DNA from: Vandiemenella viatica
Taxonomy: Eukaryota; Arthropoda; Insecta; Orthoptera; Morabidae
DNA length: 64,000 nucleotides
Assembly: GCA_031002005.1 (NCBI GenBank)
Contig: JARYHS010008074.1
Location: forward strand, 183,916,494 to 183,980,493
Reading direction: 5' to 3'
In this document: positions 55,086 through 64,000 of the stretch, piece after piece
How positions within the stretch are numbered: position 1 is the stretch's first letter
Layout of the letters: each line of letters begins with the position of its first letter
Notes under the pieces: generated by a model
Told to the model about the DNA's origin: nothing
The model's input: the letters and a program-made list of their open reading frames with translations, nothing else
The model's database searches: none
Program-made: the position numbers and the translations under genes

Positions 55086-55459
55086 AAGAGACATTTTTGG
55101 AGAACGTCCCTTTCAAATTTCTCATGTGGATTAACTGCACAGATTATTTGATTTATTTATTTATTCTTTCTATTTTAATTACTTGCTCAGATTTATGTTG
55201 TAAAGATTTTACTGTCTTATTCTGCTCTCTTTGCAACATTTTGCATTGCTCAGGCACTAGCTTCAATTCACTATAGCCCTCTCCCTGTCCTCTGTTTGAA
55301 TTTACCCCCACCACATTCCTGACTAACAGTCATTCTGTGAGACAGTCTACTACAACACCAACCTTCCATAATGTTCTCCTGTTTATGTGTTCACGCCATG
55401 CAACCATCATCTAAGGTAAGTGGTGGCTCATTTCACTATCCTGTTTTGTAATTCCAATA

Positions 55460-56140
55460 TACATATTAGGCAACATAACTAAGGAATGCTTGGCAAATTC
55501 AGCCGAATACTTTCCATAGGTGAAAGTGGATGGGACCGTCAAACACAAAAAAGACAACAATATTTCAGTACTAAACCTTACTCTTACATGTAGATGAGAT
55601 ACTTAGTGAGGTGGTTGGATGTGACCACACTGGCACATACTGAGTGAATTGGGAAGCCCTGTAGCAAGGCCAGTGTGTTAGCAGAGTGGGTGTGAAAATA
55701 CTGAATCAAAATTGGAAAAACTGTGTCAGTAAATATGTTTCAAATGAGATTTAATTTGGCAAATACTCCATTAAATGCTTGTAAATGTTTTTCAGTTCCA
55801 TTTTAAAAAAATCATTATATTTAAACTGATCTTGAATAGGTTTTAATTGTTTCTGCACAATTTATTTTGTTTTTGTAATGTTAGTGCTTCAGAAAAAATT
55901 GTCGGCACTTTCACTGTTCTCTAGAATTTGTGTATATAACCTCACAATAATTGCTACCAACAAGCTCACTCAAAATAGTGTTAAGAAAAATGCTACATCA
56001 TTTGTTTATTGTAATAAGTTTTAATCTTTGGAAGCAAGGTCTCATATGAAGTTTCATATAGTGTGCGCACATTTTTCTATGAAATAAAAGTTAGTAGGTG
56101 AAAAGTTTATTAACAGCATTGTTATTTGAGAAGCTACCTG
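55460..56140. other. intronic DNA, nothing firmly recognised
   Basis: A phrase at 55590-55650 resembles Penelope-like ends elsewhere in the window. Otherwise no feature. Confidence 0.35.
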
Positions 56141-56149
56141 TTTTGTTTT

Positions 56150-56395
56150 TTTTTACTTATGGTTTTACACCTCGTTGATGTCAAAAGTCATTAGAGGTGG
56201 GATGGGACAAGGAAGGGGAAGGAATTTGGCCATGGCCTTTCGAAGGAGGCATCCCAGCATTTGCCTGAAGTGATTTGGGGAAACCATGAAAAACCCAAAT
56301 CTGGATTCTGGGCTGGGGATTCGAACCTCCATCCTCTCGAAAGCTCACCTACCATGCTCGGTCTACCTGCCATTGATAAGTATAAGGAATTAAGT
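56150..56395 (-). repeat. tRNA-derived SINE
   Basis: Minus strand: a perfect B-box GGTTCGAATCCCC at 56327-56315, with a preceding tRNA-like head (GGTAGGTGAGC region near 56350). The body that follows ('aaatcacttcaggcaaatgctggga') recurs at 37985-38085. I believe this family is very common in orthopteran genomes (from memory, not checked). Confidence 0.7.
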
Positions 56396-56399
56396 GAAA

Positions 56400-56825
56400 G
56401 TATAAATCACTTGGCAAGCAAACAAATCCGAAAACCTTCATGATCAGTTTTTTAGTACCTTACTAAAGTTATGCCTGCAATGGAGGATTAATTTAATGGA
56501 CTCAAGTTTTAAAATGTATGGGATTGGAGTAGTTGTGTAAAGTATACATTGTAGCATGAGGGATTTGTTTTTGTATTAAATCAAGGGGGTAGCAGAGAGA
56601 AATGAGAGCTTGTATTGGTGCACAAACTCTCACCTTGTGATTCTCCCAAAATACCACATGGATCATTTACATGCAAATGATACAGTTGCAAAAACTTGTA
56701 GCATGCCTCCGTCTGCCACTAACTATTTAAATCTTACTACAGGGGAACCTTTTCCCCTTCGTTAGTAATGCTACATACATGGCAACACATCTCATATAAA
56801 CTTACCTGCCTCTCCTTTGCCAGTT
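56400..56825. other. intronic DNA, nothing recognised
   Basis: A weak resemblance to Penelope-like flanks near 56570-56610. Nothing firm. Confidence 0.3.
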
Positions 56826-56834
56826 CATATACAA

Positions 56835-57225
56835 GGGGGTACCCAAAAATAACAGGAATAGTATTGCCATGGGCAGAGCTTGTGTAGTATGCATTTCTGT
56901 AGCTAGGCGTTTATAGTGCAACTCATTGTCATTTCAGTGCCACCTTTGTTGTCAACCCGGCTTGTTCTGTTAATCTGCAGTGATTATTTTTGCTAGGGCT
57001 ATTTTGTTGTTGTTTCATTTTTGATGATGGCCAGTTTAAGTGAACAACATGTAGCTGTGAAATTTTGTTTTCTACATGGTAAAAATTCTGTTGAAACTGT
57101 TTTAATATTGAAAATGGCTTATAAAGAAAAACTCAAGTGTACGAGTGGTTCGCTCAATTTACAAATGACGAAATGTTGATTGATGATAAACCTCGGTCTG
57201 GATGTCCATCAACTGCCCCACTACC
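56835..57225 (+). mobile_element. mariner-like element, 5' fragment
   Basis: A terminus CAAGGGGGTACCCAAAAATA after a TA at about 56834 is followed by a transposase start: MASLSEQHVAVKFCFLHGKN, then (after a frame change) YEWFAQFTNDEMLIDDKPRS, the mariner HTH pattern ending in D-D-x-P-R-S-G-R/C-P. The DDD catalytic half and the right terminus are missing. It is a third mariner family, distinct from those at 10.8 and 13.2 kb. Confidence 0.75.
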
Positions 57226-57229
57226 CAGC

Positions 57230-57690
57230 CGCCCTACCAGATCCTTCTCTATCCCACCTTGGCCCCCGATGCACGTGACTGATTATCACCTGGTAACTGA
57301 AGGCCTTATAAGTGTGGATCTTCCAAAATTCGATACTTCACCTGAAGATGGAGTGGAAACATTGCCTCTTACTGATGCACTATCCCAGTGCAAAGCTCAA
57401 GAAGATTTTAGGCAATTCATGTTTTATACTGTTTTGCTATCTGCCGATTTTACCCACTTTTGAATAGTTTTGATATTTTGTGATGTTGCGATATTCTCTT
57501 CCAATAAATTCTGCCTCTCCCTGTCCTCTGTTTGAACTTATCCCCACCATGGTCCATTCTTTGCTAAACAGTCAATATTTAAAGCAGTCTTCTACAACTC
57601 GCTCCCTCCACATTGCTTTAATTGATAATTAATGGCCAAGACCAGAAAATTACAATGTCTCTTGCTTTCATGCCCATTGCGAGTGATCAC
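57230..57690. other. unidentified, with a Penelope-flank phrase
   Basis: A 57230-57463 plus-strand open stretch (SVDLPKFDTSPEDGVETLPL) has no recognised domain. 'ctgtcctctgtttgaac' at 57520 repeats the phrase at 55290. Confidence 0.35.
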
Positions 57691-58080
57691 ATTTCCGAGC
57701 CATCTACTTCATCTACATCTATATATATACTCTGCAATTCACAAAATTGTGGGTGGCAGAGGGTGCTCAGCACCAAAGCTAATCTCGTTGCTGTGCATTC
57801 CAATGCCTAATGGTACGAGGGAAAAAAGAATTCATATAAGAATCAGTCCGGCACCTAATTTTCTAATTTTATCTTTCCTGTCCTTCCGACTCAAATAGGT
57901 TGGTGGAAGAAGTATTTCACTACACTCAAAAGTGAAAGTGGGAGTATGCATGTTTTCCAATAAGTTTAAACGAAACGTGTGTCGTCTATCTACCAGATAC
58001 TCCCAACCTAGTCTACTAATCAGTTGTGTGACGCTTTCATAAGGACTGTAGCAAGTGGTCACGAATCGAGCAGCTCTTCT

Positions 58081-59244
58081 CTATACTTTCTCTATACTTT
58101 CGATCAACCCCTTACGAAACGGATCCCAAATGGCACAACAATAGTCCAAATGTGGACGCACAAGAGATTTGTACGCCATCTCCTTTGTTTGTTCAATACA
58201 ATTTTTCAAGATTCGACCTATGAATCGCAGCCTAGAATTTGCTCTACCTACTAACGAATTAATGTGTATGTCCCATTTCATGTTCCTTTGTACTGTTACT
58301 CCCAAATATTTCATAGAATCAACCATATCAATAACTGAACTGTTTACCTCGTATTTCTGAACAATTGGATTCTTTTTGTTAGTTATGCTCAATATCTTGC
58401 ACTTTTTACAATTTATAGTAAGTTGCCACTCAGCGCACCAAGCCAAAATAACATCCAGATCGCGCTGAATTTCTAAGCAATTGGCCAAATTTCTTACTTC
58501 CCTATAAATAACCGCATCATCAGCAAACAATCAAAAAAGGCTTTTCACTTTGTCTCCGAGATTGTTTATAAAAATTAAGAAAAGAAGTGGTCCTATTACA
58601 CTTCCTTGAGGTACTCCCGATGTAACCTCTAGATTAGAAGAACTTTTTCCTTCAACGACAACATACTGTGACCGACCAGTTAGAAAATCCTTTATCCATT
58701 CACAAAGCTGATCCGATATACCGTATGCTCGTAGCTTCGCTAAAAGGCGGTTGTGTGGCACAGAGTCAAAGGCTTTCTGGAAATCTAAAAAAATTGCATC
58801 TACTTGTGAACCTGCATCGATAACTTTCATTACGTCGTGTGTAAATAGGGCCAGCTGTGTTTCACATGATCTTTTCTTCCGAAATCCGTGTTGATTTGTT
58901 GTAAGCAAATTATTATCATCTAGAAAATTCATAATGTTCGAGCATATGATATGCTCCATAACTCTACTACATACAGATGTTATAGATATGGGACGATAGT
59001 TCCCAGGATCACTTCGATCACCTTTTTTGAAAATCGGAGTTACTTGCGCGATTTTCCAGTCTGAAGGTACTTTTCGCTCTTCTAATGATTTACTGAATAT
59101 ATCAGACAGAAATGGCCCGATTTTCGCCGCATACTCTGAAAATACTCTTACTGGAATTCCATCCGGGCCTGGTGCTTTCCCCCACTTCAGGAGCTCTAAT
59201 TGTTTAATGATACCTGCAGTATCTATTCGTAATGATTCCATCAC
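58081..59244 (-). pseudogene. LINE reverse transcriptase domain
   Basis: Minus-strand blocks in order: QLELLKWGKAPGPDGIPVRV, VTPIFKKGDRSDPGNYRPIS, NQHGFRKKRSCETQLALFTH, AIFLDFQKAFDSVPHNRLLA (first Asp), VTSGVPQGSVIGPLLFLIFI, then one in-frame TGA, and FADDAVIYREV (the catalytic F-A-D-D). The rest continues through INCKKCKILSIT and VDSMKYLGVTV to a post-RT DYCCAIWDPFRKGLIESIEK. Apart from the TGA the whole RT is readable. Confidence 0.9.
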
Positions 59245-59369
59245 CGACTCGCCACGGTGTAGGAAAATGGGAATAATATCCGTATGTTCATTTGTAAATG
59301 AATTTTTGAATACAGTACTTAGTACGTTAGCTTTATCGCGGCTTTCATTAACCTCGGAACCTTCACAAA

Positions 59370-60226
59370 TTAGTGCTGGAATATTGCTGTTGGTACAATT
59401 AACTTTTCGTACATACGACCAAAATTTCTTTGTGTTATCTGTGAGACTCTTAGAGAGAGAGAGTTGGAGTGAAAATCGTTAAAGGCCTCGCGCATTACAT
59501 TCTTAATATGTCCTCTTAAATCAGCTAAGGTTTCTAAATCGCTGCGACACCCCTTCCTTCTTGAGTGTGCGTGTATTTTCCTTTGTTTTTTGAGCAATCT
59601 TTTGAATTCGCATGTGTACCATGGTGGATCATTCTCCCCCTTTATTGTCTGCTTTGGTATATGTATTTCCATACCTTCCCTGACTATATGTATAAAATGA
59701 TGCCACATCTCTTCAACGGTGTCCTTTGTTGACTTGAAGTTATGGTAATTATTCCTCAGGTAGGTTCTAAAACACTCCTTAGAGGCCTTACTGAATCTGT
59801 ATACAATCTGCCCTTTTTTCCTTTTTCGCTTGGTCATTAATTTGATAGTCGCAATTACTGCTTTGTGATCGCTTATTCCTGTGGTCGTTGAAATGTCGGT
59901 GAATAATTCTGGCCTGTTGGTAACCAGCAAGTCTAAAATGTTTTCGGTACCATTATGACACCACGTAGGTTCATTAACTAGCTGCTCGAGATGATTATCT
60001 GACAACAACTCGATAATTACTTCAGAAGCTACCTTATCCCTGCTACCTGTGATGTGAACATAATTACACCAGTCAATATAAGCCAGATTGAAGTCACCTC
60101 CTAGAATCATAGCATGATCCTTAAAACGGCTAACTATACTATTTACATTATTTCTTAACTCCTCAACGATAGCTATGTCAGAATCGGGTGGACGGTAGAA
60201 GGCGCCTATGATGAGTTTTCACCCAG
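59370..60226 (-). pseudogene. LINE endonuclease and linker
   Basis: Minus strand: after a stop near 60228, GAFYRPPDSD, then MILGGDFNLAYIDW, with downstream ISDHKAVIATIKL. These are the G-G-D-F-N and S-D-H active-site motifs of apurinic-type endonucleases. The linker IPKQTIKGENDPPWYTCEFK is followed by a basic helix. The frame is lost near 59470. Confidence 0.88.
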
Positions 60227-60229
60227 CAA

Positions 60230-60800
60230 CATTGAGTTTAATGCATATGATTTCACAGCTCGTATCGACGTTTATTTCATTACATGGGAGAAATTTACTC
60301 ACAGCTATAAATACCCCACCTCCATGAGAATGTAATCTGTCTTTACGAAACACATTCAAGCTATCTTTAAAAGTTTCGGCGGAACTTATTTCCGGTTTCA
60401 ACCAATTTTCTGTACCGATAACGATATCCGCTTCTGTACTACAAATAACGCTTTCAAGTTCCGGTTGTTTGTTACAAACGCTTCTACAATTAATTACGAG
60501 AACTTTTAACTGACGAGATTCTTTTACGTTGCTCCTACATTCCGGTGTTGCATCTGATTGGATTGCCCGTAACTGAATTTCGTGTTTCGGGTCTTCCTCC
60601 CTCAGCCTAAAAAACCACCCAGTGCATTCCACACGGCCCCTGCTACCCGATTCACGTGTGTAGTGCACACCTGACCTATTAAGGGGAACCCTACAAGACT
60701 CGACCCTATGGCGAAGATCAAGAAATCTGCAGCCAATGTCATCACAGAAATGTCGTAGTCTCTGGTTCAGCCCCTCAATACGGCTCTGAACCAGAGTCAA
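60230..60800 (-). pseudogene. LINE ORF1-like tail joined to endonuclease start
   Basis: Minus-strand single frame of about 190 residues. The first 60 (NQRLRHFCDDIGCRFLDL ... RSGVHYTRESG) look like the end of an esterase/SGNH-type domain seen in CR1 ORF1 proteins, with G-V-H-Y as a possible G-x-H block. From residue ~98 VLVINCRSVCNKQPELESVI and HGGGVFIAVSKFLPCNEI are the start of the endonuclease. In most CR1 elements these are separate ORFs. Here they share a frame. Confidence 0.65.
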
Positions 60801-60849
60801 CTCTGTCTACAGTAAGCAGTGGTTCCATGTTCTAAATATATATTTGCTC

Positions 60850-61210
60850 TCCAACTCCCATTCTCAATGTATGTTTCTCTTTTGAAGGGTTTAATCCCAA
60901 AAATCTATATATGCTTCAAGTTTCGCACCATCCTGCCAACTCCTGTGGTAAGCAATTGTTCCTCTATTTTCTAATGAATTTATGATGTTTGTTCCTTAAT
61001 TCCTAAATTTCCTTTTATATTCATCTATCTAAAGTGCATTAAAAATATTATTAGTGCTCTCTTTATATTGTACTAACTACAATAATAAAGTTATGACACT
61101 AATTGTTCTGCACAGCCTCATATTAAATTTAATCTTTGAAAAGTAGTATTATGCTTTTACATTAATCTACTGAAAGAATTTGACTTTCTGTTTGAAAACA
61201 TTTCACATCT
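60850..61210. other. intronic DNA, nothing recognised
   Basis: AT-rich, no supported feature. Confidence 0.4.
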
Positions 61211-61219
61211 GGCACTTAC

Positions 61220-61358
61220 CTTGTGCTTCAGGTTTGGCAAATACAGTTTTTGTCGTCGTTAGAACTCCTCCTGATGGAGAAACAGTTCTTATAGTCTCCT
61301 TCAACTTGTATGGCTTACCACCAATCATGGGAATATCAGGTCCTTCGATAAACAGAAA
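61220..61358 (-). CDS. host gene internal exon
   Basis: A 139-bp minus-strand exon with acceptor cccttgttacag and donor gtaagtgcc. It enters in phase 0, matching the 63859-63972 exon, and leaves in phase 1, matching the 36603-36724 exon. It encodes FLFIEGPDIPMIGGKPYKLK and ETIRTVSPSGGVLTTTKTVF, then AKPEAQ. The composition is globular at first, then T/S-rich. No other frame is open throughout. Confidence 0.8.
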
Positions 61359-61379
61359 CTGTAACAAGGGGAGACAACA

Positions 61380-63840
61380 TTAGTTCATTAAAGCTTAAAA
61401 AGACTCAAAAATTTTAAAAACAGTTTCTTCCAACAAACTGGTTTTTCTTGACTTACAATACCAATTTTCTTTAAATCTTTAGTGTAGTATCACTACATAG
61501 ATTTTAAATTCAGTTCTGTAAATCCATTACTGTTGCCCATGTTTGCGAGTGTAAAACATTAGTGACAGAAAAAAAAGATTCAGTTATACACACTTTAACA
61601 CCTGCCCAGAATGTGACCTTATTACATTTTTTATCAAAATCTTGGATTTATTTCCATCTATTGGTATCACATTAATACAAGCACACAAGCTCAATTATGG
61701 CTGTATGTGTAAAAATAACTTTATCTATCACAAATTCCACATTTTTCATTAGCACTTCCAAGCTTTCAACTGGCATGCAGCAGCCTTTGTCAGAGATATT
61801 GATGAAGACTGCAGCATGTAAGCTGAAAGCTGAGGAGTGCAAATAAAAAATATGGCATTCCCAGGAAATAAAGTTACTGTTAAAGACAGCTGCAGTAGCC
61901 TAAGAAATCATACATATGTCAGCAACAATGGAGTAGGAAGAAGTGCTGTGAGATGATATTGATGATATTTATATGGAAAGAGAAATTATACCTAATGTTG
62001 ACAATTTTTTTATATTTTTTGTTGTTGTTGCCCTCCTCTCTTCAACTTTGGGGATGTAACTTATCTGTCCTCTTCACATGAATCATAAATATGTATGGTT
62101 CAGGAGAGAACTGTTCATGATATAGTTATTGTTATTTAGCTACAATTCTATGGATCCCTTTATAGCACCACCATTTTGAGAAGCTAAGCATCAGCACAAT
62201 ATTAAAGTACGCTTCAAGTCAAAATGGGACAGGTAGTGTGAGAGTATGTGAAGACTGAGGTTGTAAAGCTAAATTAAAAAGGAAACTTCACAAACATTCT
62301 CATTGATAGTATGATTAAAAACAAGCATTTTAAGGTAGTATTTGTTTGATCTGGAAATCTAATTTAAGATTATAAATGAATTTGAAAATTTATATGCCAT
62401 GTGCTTACAAGGAAATGGTGATGCAATCAACAGTGGTCACGCATGCGAAGGGAGCAAATTTTGGGGAGAAGAAGGAAATGGCAATTTTTTAAATAAATAT
62501 ACTAAATTTAACTATGGCAAGAATTAGTCAGCATGTAAAAGAACCTTGTAACAAAAACTAGAGTTTGTAAAGAAAACCTAAATGTGTTCTTTAGACGAAG
62601 AAATAAATTCAAATTTTGAAATGGAGATTGACAGAAAGCTAAAAATATAATTAAATTAAAACTAAAAACATAATAAAATTAAAGCTAAAATTAAATTAAA
62701 TAATAATATAATACCAGTTGGAAACTAAATTTAAGCTTAAAGGGAGAAAAATGGTATTTTGATATATAACCATGAAGCTACACCACCAACAAGTGTTAAA
62801 TATGATAGGATTCTGTCAAAGGTGGGATGAAAATAAATAGATCATGAAATTCTAATAATAATAATAATAATTAAGTCTCCATTTAAAGAGAGATATGATT
62901 TTCTGAAATATTATGACTTTTACTTGGAGGAAATACTGAAGCAGAGTTTATGCGCAATAGTAGGCAATGAAAGATTGCATTAGAATAAAATTAGCCAAAA
63001 AATGAAACATTTGTCAAATGAAAGGGAAAATGAAAAGGAATCTTGTGATGTAAGTACCTTTGAGAGAGACTAAATTCTTTTAAGTATATAGACAAATAAC
63101 TATAATGACCAACCCTCGACTTTCAGAAATTAATAACTGCTAAATGAAGAGGTTTAGGAGGAAAGTTGTCATAAGCAAAAGTATCCAAAATACTAAGTTC
63201 TATATGATACACAAGTTTCAAAAGAATCGGATTAAAATAAGTTGCCATGGGAAATAAAACAAAATACTTCCCTGTTTCGAGGATATATAAACCTTAGCCA
63301 GTTTCCTCATTACTGTAGTCATGTCCTCGTCAAACATATTGGTGAAATGGAAGTATCAATTCTTGTAAATTTCACTAACATGTAACTTTTGGGACTTACA
63401 ATATTTGGCTTGGTAGCAGCTCAGAGATAGAAATATTTCTGATCAGTAAAGAACTTCGAAATTATTTTGTTTAAATACCACCAGTGACAAACTTGGTACT
63501 TTTGATTGTAAGCCAACTTTGCTAAAGTTTGAGAAGTTTATGGGACTTCATAAATTAATCAGGAATGAAAACTTCTGAATGCGGCTTTTCTTTGTGATTA
63601 CTTGCAATCTTGAACATAGGATTTTTTAGGTCTGATTCAATCTTCACTAATGTGCTTTTTAATCTCAATTTTCATAACTTTGAGGAATATATTGAGTGAC
63701 CCACACCAGTGGCTTTAATTTCTATGACTCTCCATACCATCATTACCTCGGCAGTGTAAAATACAAGATTATTGGTGGCCATTCTAGATAAAATAATGCA
63801 GAATCTTGGATAGGTGTTAGGTTATACATTGCATCCATAG
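61380..63840. other. intronic DNA containing an unnamed dispersed repeat
   Basis: Mostly AT-rich. The part at 62490-63360 is the second copy of the dispersed repeat at 23740-24850 and shows the unoccupied target cctaaatgtgtt at 62577-62588. An (ata)n tract lies near 62855-62870. No other feature found. Confidence 0.5.
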
Positions 63841-63858
63841 TCACAGTTAATGACTTAC

Positions 63859-63972
63859 ATTTTTATCCCCAAACAATGTTCTGCCATTACAGTAATATAC
63901 AACCATAGGCTTTGTATCATTCAAAATCCTGTCAAAATCAGACCAGTATTTTTTGCATAATTCCTGGTCATC
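63859..63972 (-). CDS. host gene internal exon (rightmost seen)
   Basis: A 114-bp (38-codon) minus-strand exon with donor gtaagtcat. The acceptor is tgctcacaggttag, in which the inner AG is used because the outer one would bring an in-frame TAG. It encodes DDQELCKKYWSDFDRILNDT and KPMVVYYCNGRTLFGDKN, phase 0 in and out, and looks like part of a folded domain. It is the best-conserved-looking piece of the host gene here and the best query to identify it. Confidence 0.78.
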
Positions 63973-64000
63973 CTAACCTGTGAGCAGGCACAAAGATACA

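Larger units (their letters stand above)
51840..55450. mobile_element. composite of inverted Penelope-like copies
   Basis: The block 'aagccaccacttacctttagatggtggatgtgaacaca' at 51860-51900 returns in reverse at 55385-55430. Between them are a plus-strand EN fragment (53400-53830) and a minus-strand RT-EN unit (53990-55085). The 'ctgtcctctgtttgaa' phrase at 55290 is the inverse of 52440-52460. The arrangement suggests an element with an inverted partial copy, plus a LINE fragment inserted at 52915-53330. Confidence 0.55.
57705..60830 (-). mobile_element. CR1-like LINE, 5'-truncated, fairly young
   Basis: The minus-strand unit ends with a short tandem GATGTA-type tail (57712-57735). ORF2 contains endonuclease and RT, and upstream the end of an ORF1-like domain. 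Damage is light: stops at 58531-58533 and 60227-60229 and a frame change near 59470, in an alternating CT run. The 5' end stops near 60830, the usual result of incomplete reverse transcription. It lies in the intron left of the 61220-61358 exon, in the same strand as the host gene. Confidence 0.85.

Noticed and set aside
57137..57463. Plus-strand 108-residue frame as a single gene
   Set aside because: Its first third is mariner helix-turn-helix sequence, and the rest is unrelated DNA read through after the truncation point.
1..64000. CRISPR arrays, operons, rRNA or functional tRNA genes
   Set aside because: No regular direct repeats with unique spacers, no bacterial gene style, and the only tRNA-like boxes belong to SINE heads.

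Overview
This window is eukaryotic and looks like intronic DNA from a large, AT-rich, transposon-laden insect genome. An orthopteran or other polyneopteran is my best guess. The basis is the very long introns, the mix of mobile elements (Tc1/mariner, Penelope-like, CR1-like LINE, copia, hAT, tRNA-derived SINEs), and repeat types I associate with grasshopper-like genomes. The species assignment is inference. There are no operons, bacterial genes, rRNA genes or CRISPR arrays.

Host gene. One gene appears to run right to left (minus strand) through the whole window as short exons separated by 3-25 kb introns. Exons with clean AG/GT borders lie at 63859-63972, 61220-61358, 36603-36724, 26703-26729 (a 27-bp microexon), 10241-10319 and 3761-3946. 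Their splice phases join in the order 0/0, 0/1, 1/0, 0/0, 0/1, 1/1. A further candidate at 19399-19430 does not fit this chain directly. The encoded protein has a K/E-rich middle, an S/T-rich linker and a strongly basic R/K/S segment. I do not recognise it with confidence. First and last exons are outside the window.

Intron contents, left to right: a decayed copia element entering from the left edge, with a half-tRNA-iMet primer site (1-2.3 kb); a Tc1-like element (6.0-6.9 kb); a full-length dead mariner with both TIRs (10.8-12.2 kb) and a 5'-truncated second mariner (13.2-14.3 kb); LINE fragments (16.9-17.9 kb); Penelope-like (PLE) fragments (22-26 kb), including a 277-bp foldback with 12-bp target duplications and a hammerhead-ribozyme-like core; and a complete 8.86-kb LTR retroelement (27331-36191) in the intron between the 36.6-kb exon and the microexon. 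Further right are LINE remnants (37-39 kb), a 594-bp hAT-type non-autonomous element (39.6-40.2 kb), a PLE foldback (42.5-44.4 kb), a ~167-bp satellite array with an alternating higher-order pattern (46.6-48.3 kb), LINE, Tc1 and SINE fragments (48.3-51.7 kb), a composite of inverted PLE copies (51.8-55.4 kb), a SINE and mariner fragment (56-57.2 kb), and a relatively young CR1-like LINE (57.7-60.8 kb).

Most interesting object. The LTR element has nearly identical 1.34-kb LTRs, TG...CA ends, a 4-bp target duplication and a primer-site-like start. Its long reading frame (29548-32450, broken by two frame changes) shows none of the usual protease, reverse transcriptase, RNase H or integrase motifs. 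It looks like a non-autonomous, recently mobile element carrying an unrecognised coding region. The second highlight is the set of Penelope-like foldbacks with hammerhead-like cores, one of which can be dated against an unoccupied target copy elsewhere in the window.
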